A program made the translations under genes and the position numbers. 64,000 bases of DNA from Chaetorhynchus papuensis (Eukaryota > Chordata > Aves > Passeriformes > Rhipiduridae): the NCBI GenBank assembly GCA_013396525.1, contig VWYX01000405.1:361083-425082 (forward strand), written 5' to 3'. This document shows, piece by piece, positions 10,831 through 24,986 of this stretch (positions within the stretch are counted from its first letter, which is position 1; each line of letters begins with the position of its first letter). The notes beneath the pieces are model-generated. The model saw only the letters and a list, made by a program, of their open reading frames with translations, was not told the DNA's origin and did not search any database.

Positions 10831-13800
10831 GTGAAAGAGACGTGACAGACCCAAGAAGACTAGAAATTGTCTGCAAACTGGCAGCCACTGTGGTTCACTG
10901 ACAACCCGAATTACTTTCAGGCAGTTTGGCACATCTCCATTTGTCACACTTAAAAGCTTGAGCCAAAGTTATCCAATTAATATAGAGCACAGTATTTCTC
11001 CCTCCTCAAAGCTGAAACAGAAATACAAATGTTTAAGATCGCAGTGTGCATCCTGCCACCTATACATCACAAAGGGATGTAAAACAGTTACAAGTAAAAC
11101 ATAACTTAACTCCCATCACACCCTCTTGGCCGCCATTCACCTCAGGGTGTCTTCTATGCTGTGCATGCCACCTCTGTACTATTTATTCCAGATAATGATT
11201 TCTCATGTAGGGTGAATCCCTTCTGCTGTAAATCATGCAAACAGCTAGCACAAATAGTTTGTGAATGTAACAAGTATCAGGGAATAAGATTTTGAAATAT
11301 CTATCTAGGCCAAGGAAGGGAAATGGTTCCCTCCCCCAGCAAGATTTTGAAGGCAAGGTGAAGGTTGCTTATTTTGAAAGTAGAAGAACCTTCATGAATC
11401 AGTATCAGTTTTTGACATTATTATATGCCCATCCATCACTGCACAGCAATAACCACTGTAGCTTGTGCTCTGACCCAATGCCAGTTTATATATGATTTTA
11501 TTTGAATTACTGGTAGTGTAGTCATGAGGGTCAGGTTTATACAGCTCTCGTATGGATGGAATTTTTCATTGAACCACAGAATTTCCTTGGAGAATTTCCA
11601 CTGTCCCTAAGTGTACAGAAGCTCTCTTTTATCCAGATGAGCTTTTGGTGTTCAAAGAAGAGAAAAAATTCAACACTTTCAAATACTATAAATGCTACTC
11701 AAAAAGACCTGTGAGGTGCTTCTTTAGATTCTCTAAGGCCAATTTAGATATTTAAAATAGACAAAAGGAAGGCTGCACTCCTGGCAATCTATAATCAAAA
11801 GGTTTGAAATACTTGTATTTTTCAAAGTAACTGATGATAAAGATCTTTTGAAGAAGCAAGGAAGAAATCATAGGGGTTAAATAATGAACAAAGAATAAGA
11901 ATGGCACTCTCCCTACTCTCTGCTATTTGAAGAAAGCTGCAGCTGGCCCCTTCTTTGCTTATCCCCCTTGAAGCATCCATGAAAAACTGATTTAGAAAAA
12001 ATATTAAGAGATTCTTATCTAAGTTACTGCCTATTCCCAGTCAAAAGCTGATATTGAACTTAAATTGGTAGGAGCTAACACTGTTTCAAGTTTAGTGGAG
12101 TAAATAATATCAGAATCCTTGCCTTGAATTGCCAATTAACATATTTTACCAACATTCTTCCTGCTTAATGCCATGGTATTTTTAACTGCAAGCTCCAGTG
12201 ATAAATATAGCAAATTAAATGTTTGCTAGTGAAGACATTTCAGACCAAATTTTAAAACTAATCACTGGAATATGCATATATATAGTTTTTCAGACATTTT
12301 CCTGCTGAATTTTTCCTATACATCTCCTCTGCTATATTTCACGTTTGAATTTACATTCCAGTTATAAAGAAAGTATAGCTTTGCTTTTTTGTTGTTTTAT
12401 TCACAATGTTGATTAGTAGAGGAATAGTTCCTAGCAGTAGCTTGTTTTCTACATCACTTGCATATATGCACTTTGTTATGGAAAAACTTCAATAAATTAG
12501 CCTTTATGAATCACTTGATGACATTTCGTATATGAGAGAAATGGGTGTGATTGGAAAGAGGTGTTATTTCATGCCTAGACATATACAGGTCTCTAACAGT
12601 GATCATTTTGGAGTTGGGATTATTTTTTTTCACTTCTATTTTAGGCAAACCAGACAAAGAACCTAGAAGGCTAAGCCACTAAGGATAACCTCTCAATTAT
12701 TTCAGTGTCTCACAGTCATTAAATGAAAAAAGCCACCAGTGCCTGAGTGAGATTTGGCCTGGAATATCTGTCTCCTGGAACAACCTGTCCCAGTGACAGC
12801 GTGGGGAGGAGAGCATGGGGCAGGGGTTGTTCCCAGCAGGCAGTCAGCGCGCAGCCACACTGCTCCTGAGGCTGCACATAGACACAGGGTACCCAGCTGG
12901 TCTCATTGCCTTGACACAGTTCCAGGCATATTTATGGTATAGGCAGACTCTGTAGTAAAACCAATAAAAGTACATCAAAGACATTTTTGTAATTTGTGTG
13001 ATTTTCAGCTAATAAAAATAGAAATGGAATTTTGGTTGTCTGAAGTTATGCATGTGAGCAAACCAATAAACATTTTCAGTTTATAAAAATAAACCTGGAG
13101 TAAGGGAAAGAACTACTGTGGTTTTTTTTTTCCCCTCCAGACTCCAGTCTGCTTTTGAAAACCCACGTAACTATATTTCCTACAATAATTGTTACTGCCA
13201 CAAATAATATCCTTGTCTGTGTCACATTTAATTCAGTCCTTGGAATTACTGCTTGCATTTCACTGTCCTGTCAAGACTTTTTCAGAAACGCTTGATTTTA
13301 TTTTTATCTTCTTTTCAAAAGAGGGGAAAAAAATGCCTTTCATTCAAAAAAAAAGTTTGAGGCAACTTCCAGAAGAAAAAAAACATAATGAACTACCTTG
13401 TCACAAATACCTAGCAGAACTGAAAAGAGAAAACAGAAGAAGATTCATTACACTTGTCTGCGTACAGATGATTGTTTGAAAGGTCACCCAGATGAAAAAT
13501 GTCCTCCTAACCAAAAACGTATGTCTGATAAAGAAAATGACACGTGTAGGACAAAAAAATTGCTCTACCTACTATTTACGCTAAGAAAATAAGGTGTTTT
13601 ACTGGTCAAATACACAGATTTCACTGTTAAACACAGTGCCTTTCTGATGGGAAAAAAATCCATACATAAATGTCTTATTTACTTCCTTTACATGCACATA
13701 AACATATAACCAGACTTTGTTGTAAATAATTTTTTTTACTTAAGACAACAGTTTTCCAGATAAAGCTACTCAATCACACTGTGAACACTGATTAGGGTAG

Positions 13801-16800
13801 GAATCTACAATCTACAAAACGGTCTTGAATAACTTGCTATCTTTAAAGCTTTCTCTGCCCTTGTCTCAGATGCTTTGCATTCCACACTGCATTATATAAA
13901 TTCTTTGCTGCAATTGCTGTCCTGCCATGTTTCCAGTGAAAAATAATTCTATTAAAAGATGCATCATGCTCTTTCAGCTCAAGAAGAACATTTTCTTCAG
14001 ATAAAATCAGTGTTGGGACATAGGCTGAGAAGCAATAAGGTTACGTGAATTTAACTGAATCTAACTGGAGAATCTAGATCAAGGTTATGCTCCTCCATCC
14101 TAAAGAAACTGTTTGTGAAATATGAGGAATTTTAAGCTAATGTAAAGTCCATAAATAATAGAGAGAATTCACTCAATTAGTTGCTGCTGCATGAGAAAGT
14201 GCTGTAGGGTATGCTCTGAATTCAAAACTGAAAAAGAAACTCTGCAAAGGATTTATCTGAACAAATTGTACAGTGTCTCCAAACCAGAAATATTCAGCAT
14301 GCCCGTTTTTTTTTTCCTAACTAGTGTATGTATGCTTCTTTTGTCCTAAATATGTCATGTCAACAGTTCTATGTTTATTTTATGCTCTGCAACACTAAAT
14401 ATCTCCTCAGCTGAAGTCATTGTGGTTGTATATCAATAAACAGGAGCCAACTGGCTGTTTAATGATAACAGAAATGTTTTGCTGAATGACTTGCATAATT
14501 ACACAGGGACACACAATTTAGATAATGAGTTCTTTTTAGGATTTCTATGTTTGGCTGTGACGTTACTGAAATCTACATGAAACTGGAGGTTTACTAAGTA
14601 GAGGAATTCCTGTTAATGACAATAATTAAAAACCCATGCCTGAATGCAACTCTGACCTAAAAGAAGTCTAAATAGATTTTAATTTAAATTACTACTTTTC
14701 ATAGAAATAGAAGAAATATGCTTAAATTTAATGTAGTAAAGAAAATGAACAGAACTACAGGTAATAAGTATCTCAGTCCTTTTGAGCAAAATATCCGTAA
14801 GTGATGAATATCTCCTCTCAGTAGCTGGCCATCATCCATATTTAACTGAAGTTAAATTTTAACAAGGATAAAATTAAAATTAGTATAAGAATTAGAGTAA
14901 AAAAGGAAAAAAAAATTCCTTCTTTACTGAAGACCACCTAAAGCACAAGGATGTGTTTCTATAATTGCTTAATCATAACCCTACTTACAGGGCACACTCA
15001 ACCCTGTGTAGGCACATGTGTATAGATAAGCATGTCTTTCTACACATATATACTTCCATATAGCAATAATTGAATAAATTTAACGCTAAAACCAAAAGGA
15101 GTCAAAAGTATTGACAGCTCTTCACAGCTCACAATGCTCCTCTATACTTCAATTTTAATCTTGCCAGTCTGATAACACTGCTTTATAAATTGTCTCCTAA
15201 TACTATGGCTTCAGCATCTTTCAGTTCTGGAACAGAACAGAATAATTGCACTGTTCAGTGAACATGTGGTGACTTATTAAGAGCTAACAGTGCTCAAGTA
15301 AATTCTTTCCATTGAATGATCCATTACACTGTAATCATGACCAAGCACACAACCCTGATCAATACAAAGGTACATAGTTGCTGTAAAACAGCCCCACTAA
15401 CCAGGGTAAGTAATCCACCATTCTAAACACTTGAAGAGCCAACCAATTAAGCACCAGATAAGGTCAAATATTATTGATCATAGATTCAAGTGAAAGTCCT
15501 TTTGTTGCTTTTCCTTTTCTTGATTTTGCTTGTAATCCAAGTAATATTTCCTTGAAAATACACTTTTTTTTTCTCCAGTGGCTGCACTTACATAGCAATA
15601 GGGTATGAGTGGTTTCACAGAACAACATAATGAGGCATTGACTTGCAGATCAATAGTCCTACAAAACCTTGGAGACAAAGAAATAAAGAGGAAAACATAT
15701 TTTTAAAAATCCACTAATGGTCGAACTTCCACAGCTTTTAAACAGCAGGGTTTGACAATCCCATGAACTTTTCTAAAAACTACCAGATAACTATATTTTA
15801 GTAATCAGGAAACGCTAACAAAAGCTAATTTCATGTTTCTTCCATGGACAGTGGAGAGGGAGTCTAAAATGCTATAAGGATCAAGAGTAAGTTGTTCTTA
15901 ATGAATACATTTCTGTGTCTTGGACACAGTAATGCTCTGCTACAGTCTAGTCCTATTCTTCTAATAGACATAAAAGTCCAAGATACAAACGACACGTAAT
16001 ATAAACAATGCTTTGCTCTTTTGTTCTTTCGTTTTGCTCTTTTGTTGCCATAAAATCGTCAGTGAGAAAATGTCGATTTCACAGTTTGGAAAACAGAGAT
16101 ATTAAGTATTAAAAAAAATTACTAAGTTGCAAAACTGTTTGCAATAAAAATCACTTTTATTGTTAATCATTTTTCTCACCCTTTAGTTCTTGACCAAATT
16201 CACAAAAACCCCCAATTTTTTATAAATCCTTTTTCTTATATACTCTTCTGGGATATCTTGTCCGCAAAGTAGTTAATATCTTTCATCTTCCCTTCCAGAA
16301 ACGTTTTCATATCACCAACATGTGGCTCCTATTTCAGACCCACAAAAATGGGAGTGAAAATATTCCTTCCCACTTGGTAAGGAGACCACCTCCAAGCTTT
16401 TTTCTTCTAAGACTCTTTCTTTCTGAGAACAAAGTCCCTTTGATGAAGTTTCACAGTGGCCAGGTGTGCCCTACATCAAGTTCCTGAATGGGAGTCTTCA
16501 GCACAGAGAAAGAAATGGGAAACCTTGATTTCTTTGCTGTTCTGCAGTTCTGTGGGGGAGACCTACCTTTGAAGCACCAAACTGGTAGGAACTAAATGTA
16601 CACTACAGCAAACTTCTGGGTTCTCTGATCCAAATAAGCCAGAGAGCTCTGTCAATCTGGCAGTCATCTAGATACTTTTTTCACTTCAAGCACCTGACTA
16701 ATGCAATAGCTATTTAAAGTTCACTATAAACTGCTATAAACACTGATAATTGGAGGATAAGAGTATTTATTTTAAGCTTCTACAATACAGCAATTTATTA

Positions 16801-16959
16801 TAGTTGGTATATATCTGTCCTTCTGATGTGCATGGTTTTGTTTTTTGAACATATTTAGCTTGTTCTCTTAGCTTTTCTCTAGCTTTCTAATAGCAATTTC
16901 ATTTACCCTAAAATCATTAATAAACTTCTGCTTTGTACTGCATTTTTGGTCTGCTATTA
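10831..16959. other. intergenic DNA, no gene seen
   Basis: This is AT-rich sequence without identifiable genes. A locally GC-richer patch lies at 12760-12930 (a 62-codon frame crosses it but shows no motif). A 14-base word, TTTGCTCTTTTGTT, occurs twice at 16012-16025 and 16033-16046. Overlapping plus-strand frames at 13189-13592 are lysine-rich because of A-rich sequence and do not look coding. Confidence 0.6.
16012..16046. repeat. 14-base tandem-like direct repeat
   Basis: TTTGCTCTTTTGTT is present twice, 21 bases start to start, in a pyrimidine-rich context. This is probably replication slippage. Confidence 0.85.
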
Positions 16960-17220
16960 AATTAGTCACAGTGCAATATGCATTTTCATTCATCCACAGG
17001 TAGAATGATATGCTGGTGTATTTTTATCTGTCTGTCCGCAGAAAGCTGTGAACAGAGACATGGAAATATCACATATTTGGAGAAATGCCACCTGGCACAA
17101 ATTAGTCACTAGGTGGCTGAATGTTGTGAAGAGAAACAACTGGCTAAATAGAAAAGCCACTTATTAGAACCCAGCAGTGCATCTGACTTTCACATTTAAG
17201 AGCGAACCAAAATATTTGTC
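16960..17220. other. candidate conserved non-coding block
   Basis: This segment looks repeat-free and non-coding, with composition unlike the simple AT-rich surroundings, and it contains the CTCF-like site described separately. The call is a visual impression. Confidence 0.22.
17106..17119 (+). promoter_or_regulatory. CTCF-like binding site
   Basis: TCACTAGGTGGCTG closely matches the CTCF core, often written CCASYAGRKGGCRS: the AGGTGGC part is exact and the flanks mostly fit. CTCF is the vertebrate insulator and loop-anchor protein. A single match in 64 kb can arise by chance, and the first C of the core is T here. Confidence 0.35.
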
Positions 17221-20200
17221 TTGGTTAGGCTTTGATGGTGTTTAACATTTTCCCTCGTTTTGCCTGCCTCGGTAATGTAATCTGTTACAATTTGCCTGAT
17301 GATGTTCTACTTCTTTGTTTGTTTGTTCATTTGTTGGGGTTTTTTTTCCCAACATACAGCAAAAGAAGAAGAAAAGTTTTTATTAAACAAGGCACTGGTA
17401 CTTTTTATGGTACTACAGAGACCAACACAGTTAATCCCTTTACACAACACTTTTAAAATTTTCTTTCAGCTCAGTATGAAGTGGAAGCTACCACAGCTTC
17501 TCAAATCTGGTGGTGTCCTTTGATATCATCTGTTCCTATGGCATTCACATCCTACCTGCCTCTGTATTTGTGACAGATTTCTCTATAGGTCAAACAGAAA
17601 CAGAAGTGAGAAACCAATTACCTGAACTAGCAGGAAGAAAGCATAAATGTTATAGCAGATTCTGTAGTCTCAACTGAAAATTTCCCATAAAAATGTGGGG
17701 CTTTTTCCAGTGGAAGATAGCACTTTTTGTGATGTAAATGTCTACCATTTCTAAAAGGTTATTGGAGATGAAAATCCAGGAGGGTCCACCTATGGAATGG
17801 TGCATAAAGAATCTGCATGAAGATCTTTTACTGTACAAGCACATATTTTTGAGTTAAAATACTTGATCCTTGGCTAGAAATTATTTCGTTCGGATTTTTT
17901 TTTGCCCAAAAAGGTCACATTTATTCTTCTAAATACCTCTTTTTATGTGATTCTGAGGTATAATTTACATTGTGTAAAAAACTTGATTGACTTTTAGTAT
18001 TTACCATTTTTCTCCTTCTTGTCTTGACACAAAAGCATATAAATGAAGAAAATTAAATCAGGATCAACAAAATTTCCATGCCACCACAACTGTAGGCTTA
18101 TGTCAGAGGTTTTGTAGGATGTGATGCTGAGGAGCATCACACGTGCACATGAAATTACATAGATCTTATTTAACTTTGTGAAAGTACTTACTATGTGTAA
18201 AAAAAAAAAAATAGTGTACATGCAAGTCCTTGATAATTATTTATCATCTTAATAAATATATACGTGAATGCACTCTAGTTTGTGAGACTGCTTCCTTTTG
18301 GCTCTTCTAAAGCTGGTATTAGGATCCCAGATCTAACAGACTCATTTCACTTTTGTAAAAGGACATCTCTTTACACTCCTCAAAACACTGTCTGATTTTC
18401 ATGTGAATTCTAGTGAGTTGATCAGTACAAAAAGTAAAAAAAAGAAAAAAAGAGAGAAAAAGCACCAATTTTCTTCTGCAAATTCCCCCCAAGAAAAATC
18501 CCCTTATCATGTTCCCTAAGTATATTGCCGAGTACCTCTCCTTTAAATGGTTAGAGGCTTTAAGAAACTCATTCTGCAGGATATGATGGGGAAAAAAAAG
18601 GGATGACCTTGATAGTTATTACTGCTTGAAGTACCAGAGTCATTTAACAAAGCTGTTTAAAAAAATACCTCCTAACCTGTGAAAATTTAATTAAATTGAA
18701 TTACCACAATAGATAAAGCATCTTAAGAAAGAAAAAGTTCTAATAATTGCAATTTCAATACTCTTTTTACGCAATTATCATTAGCATTATAACACCTACT
18801 GTGGATTGTTCTTGTTTATGGGGATTCAGACGGTAATAATTTACAAGATGCAATTAATCCTACTAAAGACATGGTTTTACATCAGTTCATTCTTCAGAAA
18901 GACTGTCTGTCACTTTCTGCCAGTTAAAAACAATTTGCTTTTCAATCAGATACTTCGTTCTATACCAAAGCAATTCAAACCACTACCCCCCTGCCCCTTT
19001 TAATTAAGAGGAATGCATGCAAAATAAATTTTCTTCCTTTGCTTTTTACCTTGTGTAGCCCTAAGCCAATTCTGAAGTCTCTAGGGGTCTAAAATTGACT
19101 TTGTCAAGGGACTCAGATACACAAGTAGTAAACGTGATTCTGAGAGAACCCCGCCAAGAATTATAGGAGAGTAAGCACAGGAACATAAATGGAAGATGCG
19201 CAGACTGGACAGCAGCAATCCTTTAACAAAACTGTAATCTACAACAATTTATAGCAGCAGAGAATTTGCTTCACTGACTCGATGCAAGTTTTTGCAATGC
19301 AAAACCTCACGATGCATCTCTGCAGAAATGCTTCTCCTTGGCTTAGTTCATCAGGCACATTGTTTTATCTACTGCTGTAAACAAAGAAAAACTGCCTGTG
19401 CTCTATGTGCAATCCTGAAACTCCATTTGATTTCAGCAATTTCATGGTTCATCTACTAGCTAAAAGAAAATTTCTCCCAAGAAGACTACACGCATGAAGC
19501 ACTGCCAATCTCAAACACTCAAAATACTGAGTCAAGGATCAAAATTCAAGGCAGTTTACAGAAAAATAAAGATCACATTTGATTGCTTAGATAGGCCTTT
19601 TGCTTTCTTTAAGTTCTTAAAATAACATTTTATTTCCAAGTTTATTCCTTGGATCACAAACAATAGGCATTTATATACTCCTTTAATAAAAAAAATATGA
19701 TCATGCATATTCCCATCATTCTGAACTTCTAAAATTAAAAATGTTTCCAGTGACATGAACATGGAACCCTAAAGAACTGGCACTGGTCTTCTCATACAGA
19801 AAATGCCAAGAAATAATATGTGCAGGAAAATTTTCACCAGACTAAAGATTTTTAAAAATAGAAATCTCTTCAATATTCTGCTGCTTTACTGTCTGTTGCC
19901 TGAATTCAGGTCGTCTAGCCTTTCTTAGCAAAGAGAAAAACTGAGTAGAATGACAGTGAAGATGGCTTGCACTTCCTTCACACAGTGTCATGGTATTTTA
20001 TACACTCTTGCCCATTCTACTGCTGATTTATGACATCTGTGCTACTAGATATCACGCAACTTCATAATGTGTTACACGAAAATAATTTGCCATTCTCATT
20101 TGCTAACTCCCTTACTACTGCTGAGAAAATATAGCAGATTTTCTAGCAAATGGCTTTACCACATCCAATTTTTTTTTTTTTAATCATTTTATTTAGCTGT

Positions 20201-21789
20201 TATACAATGTATAAGTGTTGTGCTTTTCCAGCACCTCAGCTCACCTGGGGGATGTGCAGGCTCTTTAAATTGTACCTTTTGTCCTACTGGGGAAAAAGGG
20301 GAGAGGAAATAAAAGATTAACTGCTCTACTTAATTTACAGAAAGATAATAGATCAAATGAAAATAAATAGAACCTGTTGTTTAAAACTTCTATATAGTTT
20401 TGCCAAGCATGATTTAAAGTAGAATGAAGTAAAATTAAGATTAGGATGATCTTGAACTACTATTGCAGGAAGTTAACAAATTGCCTCTAGCTACATTCAC
20501 ATTTGTGTGCTTTTAGTGAATTTATGATCTTTTTTTAATTGCAAGAATAGTAACTCGACTATGTGATTGATTGTAGGGTCAGATTCACAAGTATGTAACC
20601 ATTTAAATATTTCTGTATTTAATACTTCTCTAGTTCAGCTCACTTGACAATGTTTATAGTGCTTTTATTTCTTTTTTTTTTCTAACCAGATAAACTTTGC
20701 TAAAATACTTCAAATAAAATGCCTGGGAGAGTTTAATAAATGTTGTAAGAAAAGGACAAAAGGTGGTGTCGGACAAACTCATTGAGTTTTTACACACTGA
20801 AAAAGTGTTAGCCAGCAACACACTTGGTGTTATGATTAAAAATCTAATTAAACCAAAATTTTAATCTTATAAATCATAATTAGATTGCTTGCAAAAATTA
20901 TAGATTCAGTTCGAACATTAGGAAATGACAATGTAAGATCTAATCCTTAATACTTCTTGAGAATTTCAACTTGAGGACAATACTAAAGGACTTAAATTTC
21001 AAGGAATTACTGATTAAAGAAGATATTGCTTTTTATATAAATTTAAAAACAGCCCATTTGAAATCTTAGTCTCTTGTTTTTTGTTAAATTTATTAAAGTT
21101 TTAACCTAAAGTGCACATACTAACATATCCTGTAGGACCAAACCCACTGAATTGTTTACAAGCAAGCACACAGAGACAAAAAGTATTGAATTACAATTCT
21201 ATCATGAGTGAATTTGGTTCATGACAATTATTTTCTACCTCATTTGTAAAAATGAAAGAAGTAAGCCCAATACGTCCTCTGTTAAATATGTGTATCAATG
21301 ACAAAAATAAATTTGTTGCCTTGAAAAGATGTCAGTGAAGTCTACTTTTTCAGTAGGAGCAGTGAATGAAGAGATGATTGAAAAAGCTTTAAGTACTAGA
21401 ATGAAAACTGGGTATAAATCTTGGCTCACAGTTCAGAACACTTTATTAGTAAACTGAATTATCATAGGAAAAATAGAATCAGTGGGGAAACAAATCTCTC
21501 AGTAGAACTAAGACAATACTGAAGTAATAACATCAAATGCCTTAATACACGTGTGTATTGTAAGAAGCTGATATAGTGTAAAGTGAATTATGTACAAAGT
21601 GCTGCTCATAGGCAGGAAATCAATCATAGAATCCGTGGGCTGATTATCTCTTATTGGAAGGAACACAGCATCTGATAACCTTTCAGTGGATATTCTAGTA
21701 CACTAATCAAAGGTAATGGTTGTAAAAGTTAAAGTTCGTTTACAGGCAGAAATCTCCTTAACCCAGTCCATAAAATAGAACTATTCTTG
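17221..21789. other. intergenic DNA, no gene seen
   Basis: Very AT-rich. Frames are under 80 codons. A nested set of inverted repeats is present at 20831-20886. No transposon or RNA gene was recognised. Confidence 0.65.
20831..20886. repeat. nested AT-rich inverted repeats
   Basis: Three exact complementary pairs overlap here: AATCTAATTA (20841-20850) with TAATTAGATT (20877-20886); GATTAAAA (20834-20841) with TTTTAATC (20859-20866); and TATGATT (20831-20837) with AATCATA (20872-20878). They are alternative pairings, so only some could form at once. No function is evident. Confidence 0.85.
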
Positions 21790-22225
21790 AGGAAGTCATA
21801 AAATCATAGGGCTTTAAGAAGCCTCCATAGATCATCTATTCTACTGATTTCTCCAGGCGGAATCAGTTATATTTATGGCATTCCTTAGAGGTGTCAGTCT
21901 TACCTGCTTTTAAAGCCCACGAATGAATCTTTGTAATCTACTGAGAGAAATTCTTTCAGCATGCTTCCATATCTATACTGCTGGAGGAATTTTCTACTGT
22001 TTAATATAAACCTCCTTTACTGTATTATTGTTTTATCTTATTCACTGTCTACACTGAAAACAGACTTTGCAGCAGCCTGTCATGTATTTTAAAATGCTCA
22101 TATCCCTCTGTCATCTCCCGTTCATGACAAGTCAAATTTCCACAATCTTTACAAGCAGATAACTGTTTTGAAATCTCTTCTTGCTCTCTTCTGTACTCTT
22201 TCCAAATGGTCTGCATCCTTCAAGT
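21790..22225 (-). mobile_element. old CR1 LINE fragment, antisense
   Basis: Read on the plus strand, the order of blocks follows the reverse complement of a CR1 3' region: 'aaatcatag' near 21799, a diverged 'gaagcctccatagatcatct' at about 21819, then segments like 'ctactgagagaaattctttc', 'ttctactgtttaatataaac', 'cctctgtcatctcccgttc' and 'ctcttctgtactctttcca' near 22185-22203. This corresponds to the end of the CR1 reverse-transcriptase frame and 3' tail running leftwards. Divergence is high and the right boundary is uncertain; it could extend to about 22320. It is not coding. Confidence 0.6.
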
Positions 22226-23689
22226 TAGGGGTCTGCTCAGAATCAACTGAAAGAGTTTATTTCTTTCCATGGACTATTAAGGGAGCCTAGGGTTATTAGC
22301 CTCCCAAGGATAAAGTTAATCTTTGTGAAGCACTGAAGTAAATAAATTGTATTTTGTAGTGTCTTGCTGGATGTCTGCAATGTAAGGACCATTGCTCCTA
22401 AAATAGCTCCCTGACTGTTATTGTATGGTAAATGATGTGAATGACTTGTTGCTATATTCACAATACAGATGGTCTCAAAATGCACAGCTATGTGGCTTTA
22501 TTATGTGACTAGGTTCTAAAGTGTGCTACTCAGCTATTTTATTAAACTTACCATGTAGAATACTTCAATCCTCTAAGGAATGTTATGAGTCAGAAGGCAC
22601 TCACTGGGTAGAAACTATTTGAAGAAAAACTTCACTGAGAAATAATCAGGCCCTGTGTCTGAAAATGTCTATCCTTCTCATGATGCTTCTTTTGCTCATT
22701 TTCTCATTGACAGTGTTTTTACTACTAATACTCTGTGTGTGTGTGTGTGTAACTCCACCACATGATCTAAACAAGGGTCAATTCTGACTCTTCAGAATAT
22801 TATTTTTATAACCTCTGGTTGCAAATGCTAAAGCTCCCCCACCTTTGGCTCTTAGCAACATGTTTCCTCATAGGCTTTCTAGTGCTGTTTATTGCCTCAG
22901 AAAATTAAAACTGAAATTCGGAAGCAGAAGAAAATATGTTTCCTTAATGTTGCTGCCTGTAGGTCAGCCAGTTCTGGAGCACCAAATGAACAGCAGCTAA
23001 GAAACTCTGTACACATGAATGGATACCACACCTGTCCTTCTTCAGGACATTTTGAAAGTCACTAGTAAAATAAATCAAAATACTAGGTCAGTCCATAAAA
23101 AAAAATGACAGCTAAAATTTTTCCACTCACACAGCAAAGTCACTATGCATAATAGTGTAAACATGCTGTGCTTCCCTAAAAAATAAAATAATTCTGCCCT
23201 TAGAAGCCTTTTCTGGACAACAATGAAAAATATGGCTGCCTGTAAAACTGATGAGTAGGTTCTGTTCTCTCACTGAAGAACTGATGAAGATGAATTGCCT
23301 TCAAAATGAAGCAGCCAGAAGATGCAGTGTGGAAGGATACAAACTCAGAAACCCGACACCTACAATTGTGGGAAGGTACAAGTACACCACCTTATGCCAG
23401 ATGTCCATTGCAATAGGTTACCTGCAGTGACTTTTTACCTCATGCTGGATAAAGGTTAATGAAGTCTAGGCACTCAATTAATTCAATATCAATCCTTCAT
23501 CTGACATCAGCAGCTATTGAATTTGGCCCTCGAACAAGAATGTATGAGGGCATCTTTCAGAGATGTTTTCTTTTAGTATCTTAAAGGAAACAACACTGAT
23601 AACAACAGAGGTAAAGATGTTCTTTTGTATGTCTCCTGGATGAATAAAGCTGTAAAGTAATAATGATAAAGTAAGAGAGCAGGAAATAG
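22226..23689. other. intergenic DNA with a short (TG)n
   Basis: No gene was found. A dinucleotide repeat lies at 22734-22750. The remainder is AT-rich and unassigned. Confidence 0.65.
22734..22750. repeat. (TG)n microsatellite, 17 bases
   Basis: This is a perfect TG dinucleotide run. Confidence 0.95.
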
Positions 23690-24010
23690 CGAGGGATGTT
23701 ATTTCCTTGTCGCTGGTATTAACAGCGAGCCGTAAATTCAGTCACGCACACCTGCGCACAAACACACGCTTCTGTTCCACTGCTTCCACCAAGGTCACTC
23801 TATGCAAAATGCAACTCGCACTCCAGATGCTGGAGCCAAGGTAGTGTTTATTAATCTCAAGATGTGCTGTTTGTAAAGGGTTATCGCCTTCACGGCTGCC
23901 ATAGAGCAGATCTCACAGATCTCTTCGTGTTGAGCAAATGCTCATTGCAAAACGTGCATTGTCACTGTGCTTGACGTGCTTCTGACACTATTTTTAAAGC
24001 AGCGGTTTCC
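23690..24010. other. CpG-richer candidate regulatory block
   Basis: CpG dinucleotides cluster here (for example around 23690-23830 and 23883-23980) far more than in the neighbouring AT-rich sequence, where CpG is scarce. The region has no open frame of note and no transposon. Retained CpG can mark constrained or unmethylated regulatory DNA. It falls short of a CpG island as usually defined. Confidence 0.3.
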
Positions 24011-24986
24011 ACACAGACAGCTCACAAATCTGTAACACAAAGGAATAAGGACAAACCCAGTCTTTTAAGGATTTAAAATACGTATTTCAAACTAGCAACC
24101 CTGGGTGATTTGAAAATACACTGAGAACAGCCTGAAGTCATGTACTTGAACAGTACTCCACGTAGGAAAACCCCAAGGTAATAGTGATAAATATGAATTT
24201 TAGAAACTGATATCATCCTCTCTTATCATTACCATACAAACACATATCTTTGTATTCTCAGGCAGCTTGATCCAGACACATCAAACAATTATCCCAGCTC
24301 TATCAGTGTGTTTATTTTCCTCAAAGCTGATAAATCTTTACTTGTAAGACACACAAAAGGTAAACCAACTCTTTGATACAATCTCTGATCAGAGAAAGTC
24401 TTTGAGAGCAAGCTGAAGATAATTCATTCAAATGGGGTACCACTCAGTTTTCTCAAATACTCAAGATCTTCCCTATTCCTAGATTGGCTAACCAATGAGA
24501 TAATCTACATAAAAACATGCCCCCACTGTGTGTTTCTACTGAATCAATACAACTCTCAATCTACACAAAAGCACCACCAGGATGTATTAAGCACATACTA
24601 ACTGCACTCTCACAAAGAGTTTCCCAGCTGATGTGAAGAGCTGTGTGTTAATCTCATAAATTCACTCCTAGAGTCCTCCATCTGTTTCAAATTTTGCATT
24701 TTAACAGTAAATGTGTATAATTCAAACCAGTCATCCTTCTATATAAATTGAAATTTGCTGTACGGGAATACAATGGTTTGAACTGAATAGATGAATGAGA
24801 ATTATTCAAATGACTTTTCCATAATAGAACACATGCTTTTTCGTTTGAGGTATTAAGAATACCACTTCACAATCCCAGATCTGAGAAGATACCCACCTAG
24901 GGCTTGAAATTAGTACCTATACGCTCTTTGACCACTGAGGCACATTTAGTAACACAGCCACAAAGAGGATTCAAAACATTGGAATT

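Noticed and set aside
11565..11600. 'gaaccacagaatttccttgg', reminiscent of a CR1 octamer tail
   Set aside because: Only one octamer-like unit, and the following sequence does not continue as CR1.
21625..21670. 'tcatagaatccgtgggctga', possible second CR1 tail
   Set aside because: The match stops after about ten bases. It is too short to separate from chance.
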